A DNA stretch of 42,819 nt from JARKQH01 sp964631605. Its GTDB lineage: Bacteria > Verrucomicrobiota > Verrucomicrobiia > Limisphaerales > UBA8199. A program made the translations under genes and the position numbers. The notes beneath the pieces are model-generated. The model ran no database searches, had not been told where the DNA came from, and saw only the letters and a program-made list of their open reading frames with translations. Where the stretch lies: assembly GCA_964631605.1 (NCBI GenBank), contig CAZVYG010000039.1, positions 1-42,819 on the forward strand. Direction: 5' to 3'. Shown here in pieces: positions 41,801 to 42,819 of this stretch (its first letter is position 1; the number at the start of each line of letters is the position of its first letter).

Positions 41801-42289
41801 GGCGCGGCGGAAGTGGTTGTCGGTGATGGGCGGCTGACCATCGCCAACGCGCCGGAGGGCGTGAACAACAAGCTTTGCTTTCTCGAAATCGCGGAAACCT
41901 TGGGCGCCTCGCTGGGCTGGCGCCACACCCATTTCGGCACCAACGCCAACAGCCCCGCACTTGCCGGCGACTTCGCCGACCCGGACGGCGACGGCTTGAA
42001 CAATCTCCTCGAATACGCCCTCAACACTCATCCGCTTGAGGCCAACCCGGTCCACCCCTGGCGCGCCGGCCTGGAAGGCGGCGCGCTCTCGCTGACCTAC
42101 GCGCGGCGCCTGCCCCCGACCGATGTCCTCTACGCGGTCGAGGCCGCCGGCGCAGTCGAAGGTCCGTGGACCAATGCAGTCGCCGAGCAAATCCTCGGCA
42201 GCGATGGTGTGTTCGAAACTGTCCGGGCGGTGGACGTTGTCACGAATGACCCCCCGCGCTTCCTGCGCCTGCGGGTCAGCCGGCCATGA
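38804..42289 (+). CDS. Secreted GH2 family glycoside hydrolase (beta-galactosidase-like) with CBM6 and malectin-like domains
   Basis: An 1161-residue enzyme with a long basic N-region and signal peptide (GLAVLLFCGWAGCVRA, about residues 37-51). Order: GH2 jelly-roll sugar-binding domain (about 60-215), immunoglobulin-like domain (about 230-335), catalytic TIM barrel (about 340-640; acid/base E455 in WGLFNE, nucleophile E539 in GVSEYGAG), a further beta domain and CBM6 (about 730-875, RIQAEEFNLG ... GEWLAYDV). Next come a malectin-like domain (about 880-1030) and a C-terminal DPDGDGLNNLLEYALN stretch typical of Verrucomicrobiota surface enzymes. It should cleave beta-galactosides or related glycans outside the cytoplasm; exact linkage unknown. 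It is divergent from the oxidoreductase, suggesting shared sugar use. Confidence 0.92.
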   Translation: MSVVRRDGQPSELTFGRFFNRNRRPAGRRFAGVGAGLAVLLFCGWAGCVRAEIYTPPVSGRARINLNAGWRFLRQDAPAASNPAYDDSAWSVVDLPHTWNNLDGQDGGNNYYRGPGWYRRHYALGAEAAGRRCFLKFDGANIVTEVWVNGSYAGQHQGGFAAFVFDVTAQLNPGADNVIAVRVSNASFTNIPPLSADFTFYGGLYRDVHLLLTDPAHITPLDHGSPGVYLRTTNVSAGAADLQVTALVSNAGPAAAALVLRAVVTDAGSNIVAVLTNGLTLPPGALSNAVLGATIHNPRLWDGLHDPYLYRVYAEVRQGDEVVDWVSQPLGFRWFSVDPNQGFLLNGRGYPLRGVNLHQDWLDRGWAIGPAERATNFAIIRELGANTIRLAHYQHAEHTYQLADESGMVLWTEVPLINRITESPEFYENSKQQLRELIRQNYNHPSVVCWGLFNEITLSSGPPVTNLVRELALLAKAEDPTRPSTAASAASDSHLSNWYSDIVSFNKYYGWYGGTFPGFGSWADTIHANYPTRCIGVSEYGAGASIWHHSEDPVAQPAPAGPFHPEEWQNLFHESHWQQIKARPWLWATHIWNLFDFGVDSRNEGDTPGRNDKGLVTYDRQRRKDAFYWYQANWTTNPMVHITGHTFTNRLAFNLTAKVYANCDSVELFHNGVSQGVATSTNCIFTWPLTLVFGSNTVSVIGTKGTRTVSDALVWTLLPQPFRGQPLAIPGRIQAEEFNLGPEGVAYQDSDPANTGGAYRTNEPVDIEVCRDTGGGFDVTALAAGEWLAYDVRVASAGYYTAQLRLAATNPSSVVRLRLDGQDLAGPILVPNTGGTQTWQTVTVTNLQLPAGAHELRVAADTGVCNLNWLSFAFQPSPGAFTLKINYQTTNAATPAAYLKDTGLVFGNRGNGHAYGWDGDNTANTRERNSTNSADKRYDTLTHLQKSSNVTWEVTVPNGRYTVHAVAGDPGYTDSRHELLAETAPLVSGRPASDRLWVEGAAEVVVGDGRLTIANAPEGVNNKLCFLEIAETLGASLGWRHTHFGTNANSPALAGDFADPDGDGLNNLLEYALNTHPLEANPVHPWRAGLEGGALSLTYARRLPPTDVLYAVEAAGAVEGPWTNAVAEQILGSDGVFETVRAVDVVTNDPPRFLRLRVSRP

Positions 42290-42420
42290 AATGGTCGTGC
42301 GCCCTCGAGGCGCTGCTGGCGCGGGAGTCGTAACCAGGCTCGTGGCAGTTTCCATACCGGGAGATACCACGACTCCTATGGCCCGAATTGATGGAGGCGC
42401 CACGCGTGAGGCTTACGAGC

Positions 42421-42819
42421 GTGGGGCAGACCTCCCGGTCTGCCGGTGGCCGGGGCCTCCGGCCCCGTGCCGGAGTCGGAGACTCCCGGAACCAGCAGGT
42501 CAGAGACCTGCTCCGCCGTGCAGTCACACAGGTTTCGGGCGTGGGGCAGACCTCCCGGTCTGCCAGTGCCCGGGGCCTCCGGCCCCGCATTGGAGTCGGA
42601 GACTCCCGGAACCAGCAGGTCAGAGACCTGCTCCACGTTGTAAACGCACTCGTCTCGCGCGTGGGGCGGACCTCCCGGTCTGCCGGTGGCCGGGGCCTCC
42701 GGCCCCGTGCCGGAGTCGGAGACTCCCGCAACCAGCAGGTCAGAGACCCGCTCCACGCTGTAACCGCACTCGTCTCGCGCGTGGGGCGGACCTCCCGGTC
42801 TGCCGGTGGCCGGGGCCTC
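42421..42819. repeat. 120-bp tandem repeat of four-hairpin units, array runs off the window
   Basis: Units start at 42421, 42541, 42661 and 42781 (the last cut by the window end). Each unit holds four short stems: GGCAGACC/GGTCTGCC with loop TCCC; CGGGGCC/GGCCCCG with loop TCC and an outer stem; GGAGTC/GACTCC with loop GGA; AGCAGGTC/GACCTGCT with loop AGA. A variable linker of about 25 bases closes the unit. In unit 2 the outer stem of hairpin 2 changes on both sides and still pairs. No gene is visible in 42290-42420, which holds a separate GGAGTCGT/ACGACTCC inverted repeat. Confidence 0.85.

Noticed and set aside
42276..42756. Minus-strand open frames across the 120-bp array that would encode a 40-residue peptide repeat
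   Set aside because: 120 is divisible by three, so any open frame is kept open by chance. The frames lack a convincing start or signal, and the base-pair-preserving differences between units favour a structural rather than coding role.
42421..42819. CRISPR array
   Set aside because: The repeat is the whole 120-bp unit; there is no alternation of a short repeat with unique spacers, and no cas genes are nearby.
1..42819. tRNA, rRNA, tmRNA and riboswitch genes
   Set aside because: I saw no cloverleaf, rRNA segment or known riboswitch core while reading both strands, though a covariance search was not possible.

Overview
The window is GC-rich and reads like a chromosomal piece of a Verrucomicrobiota bacterium, probably Limisphaerales/Pedosphaera-like (inferred from gene content only). 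The pointers are a pseudopilin with an N-terminal FTLIELLVVIAIIAIL helix and a C-terminal H-X9-DG motif, Tat-exported Gfo/Idh/MocA oxidoreductases, a DUF4091 glycosidase-like protein, a multidomain GH2/CBM6 enzyme, a complete Tol-Pal operon and a menaquinone/ubiquinone-type methyltransferase. TAA, TAG and TGA are all used as ordinary stops.

Region by region. 1-303: 3'-truncated release-factor-like gene. 355-1850: insertion sequence with TGT...ACA ends, several end iterons, a DDE transposase and an internal 10-N scaffold gap. 1855-5936: envelope glycan block (methyltransferase and GT9 glycosyltransferase on the minus strand; acylphosphatase, metallophosphoesterase and a second GT9 on the plus strand). 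5991-9809: pal-tolB-tolA-tolR-tolQ on the minus strand. 10102-10938: uppP. 11112-13697: exported oxidoreductase, DUF6580 membrane protein and YfcE-like phosphoesterase. 13735-15028: small exported protein and a LysR regulator. 15075-18949: PAP2-GT39 fusion, 8-oxoguanine DNA glycosylase and ComB-like phosphatase. 18955-19809: pseudopilin. 19941-26240: a five-gene His-Asp signalling cluster (CHASE-PAS hybrid kinase, REC-PP2C, REC, HPt, REC-HPt), preceded by a Sel1-repeat gene. 27408-31383: AIM24 protein, RlmI-like methyltransferase, a palindromic repeat, a lone receiver, UbiE/MenG and heptose-1-phosphate adenylyltransferase. 31509-34826: divergent EF-G paralogue and a membrane-anchored solute-binding protein. 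34880-42289: glycan-degradation block (DUF4091 protein, an oxidoreductase broken by an amber codon, and a GH2 enzyme). 42421-end: 120-bp tandem array whose units are strings of small hairpins.

How it fits together. Much of the window serves the cell envelope: GT9 enzymes, heptose activation, lipid-carrier phosphatases (UppP and the PAP2 domain of the fusion) and Tol-Pal. The kinase cluster looks like a multi-step phosphorelay ending in a SpoIIE-type phosphatase output, but no anti-sigma partner is visible here. The last third handles extracellular polysaccharide.

The most unusual signals are: the 120-bp hairpin array with base-pair-preserving differences between units; the single TAG at an expected Trp codon in an otherwise intact oxidoreductase; the PAP2-GT39 fusion; an HPt domain with Ser at the phospho-His position; promoter-like sequences placed so close to ATG codons that leaderless mRNAs are likely; and an IS whose transposase start is one base out of frame.
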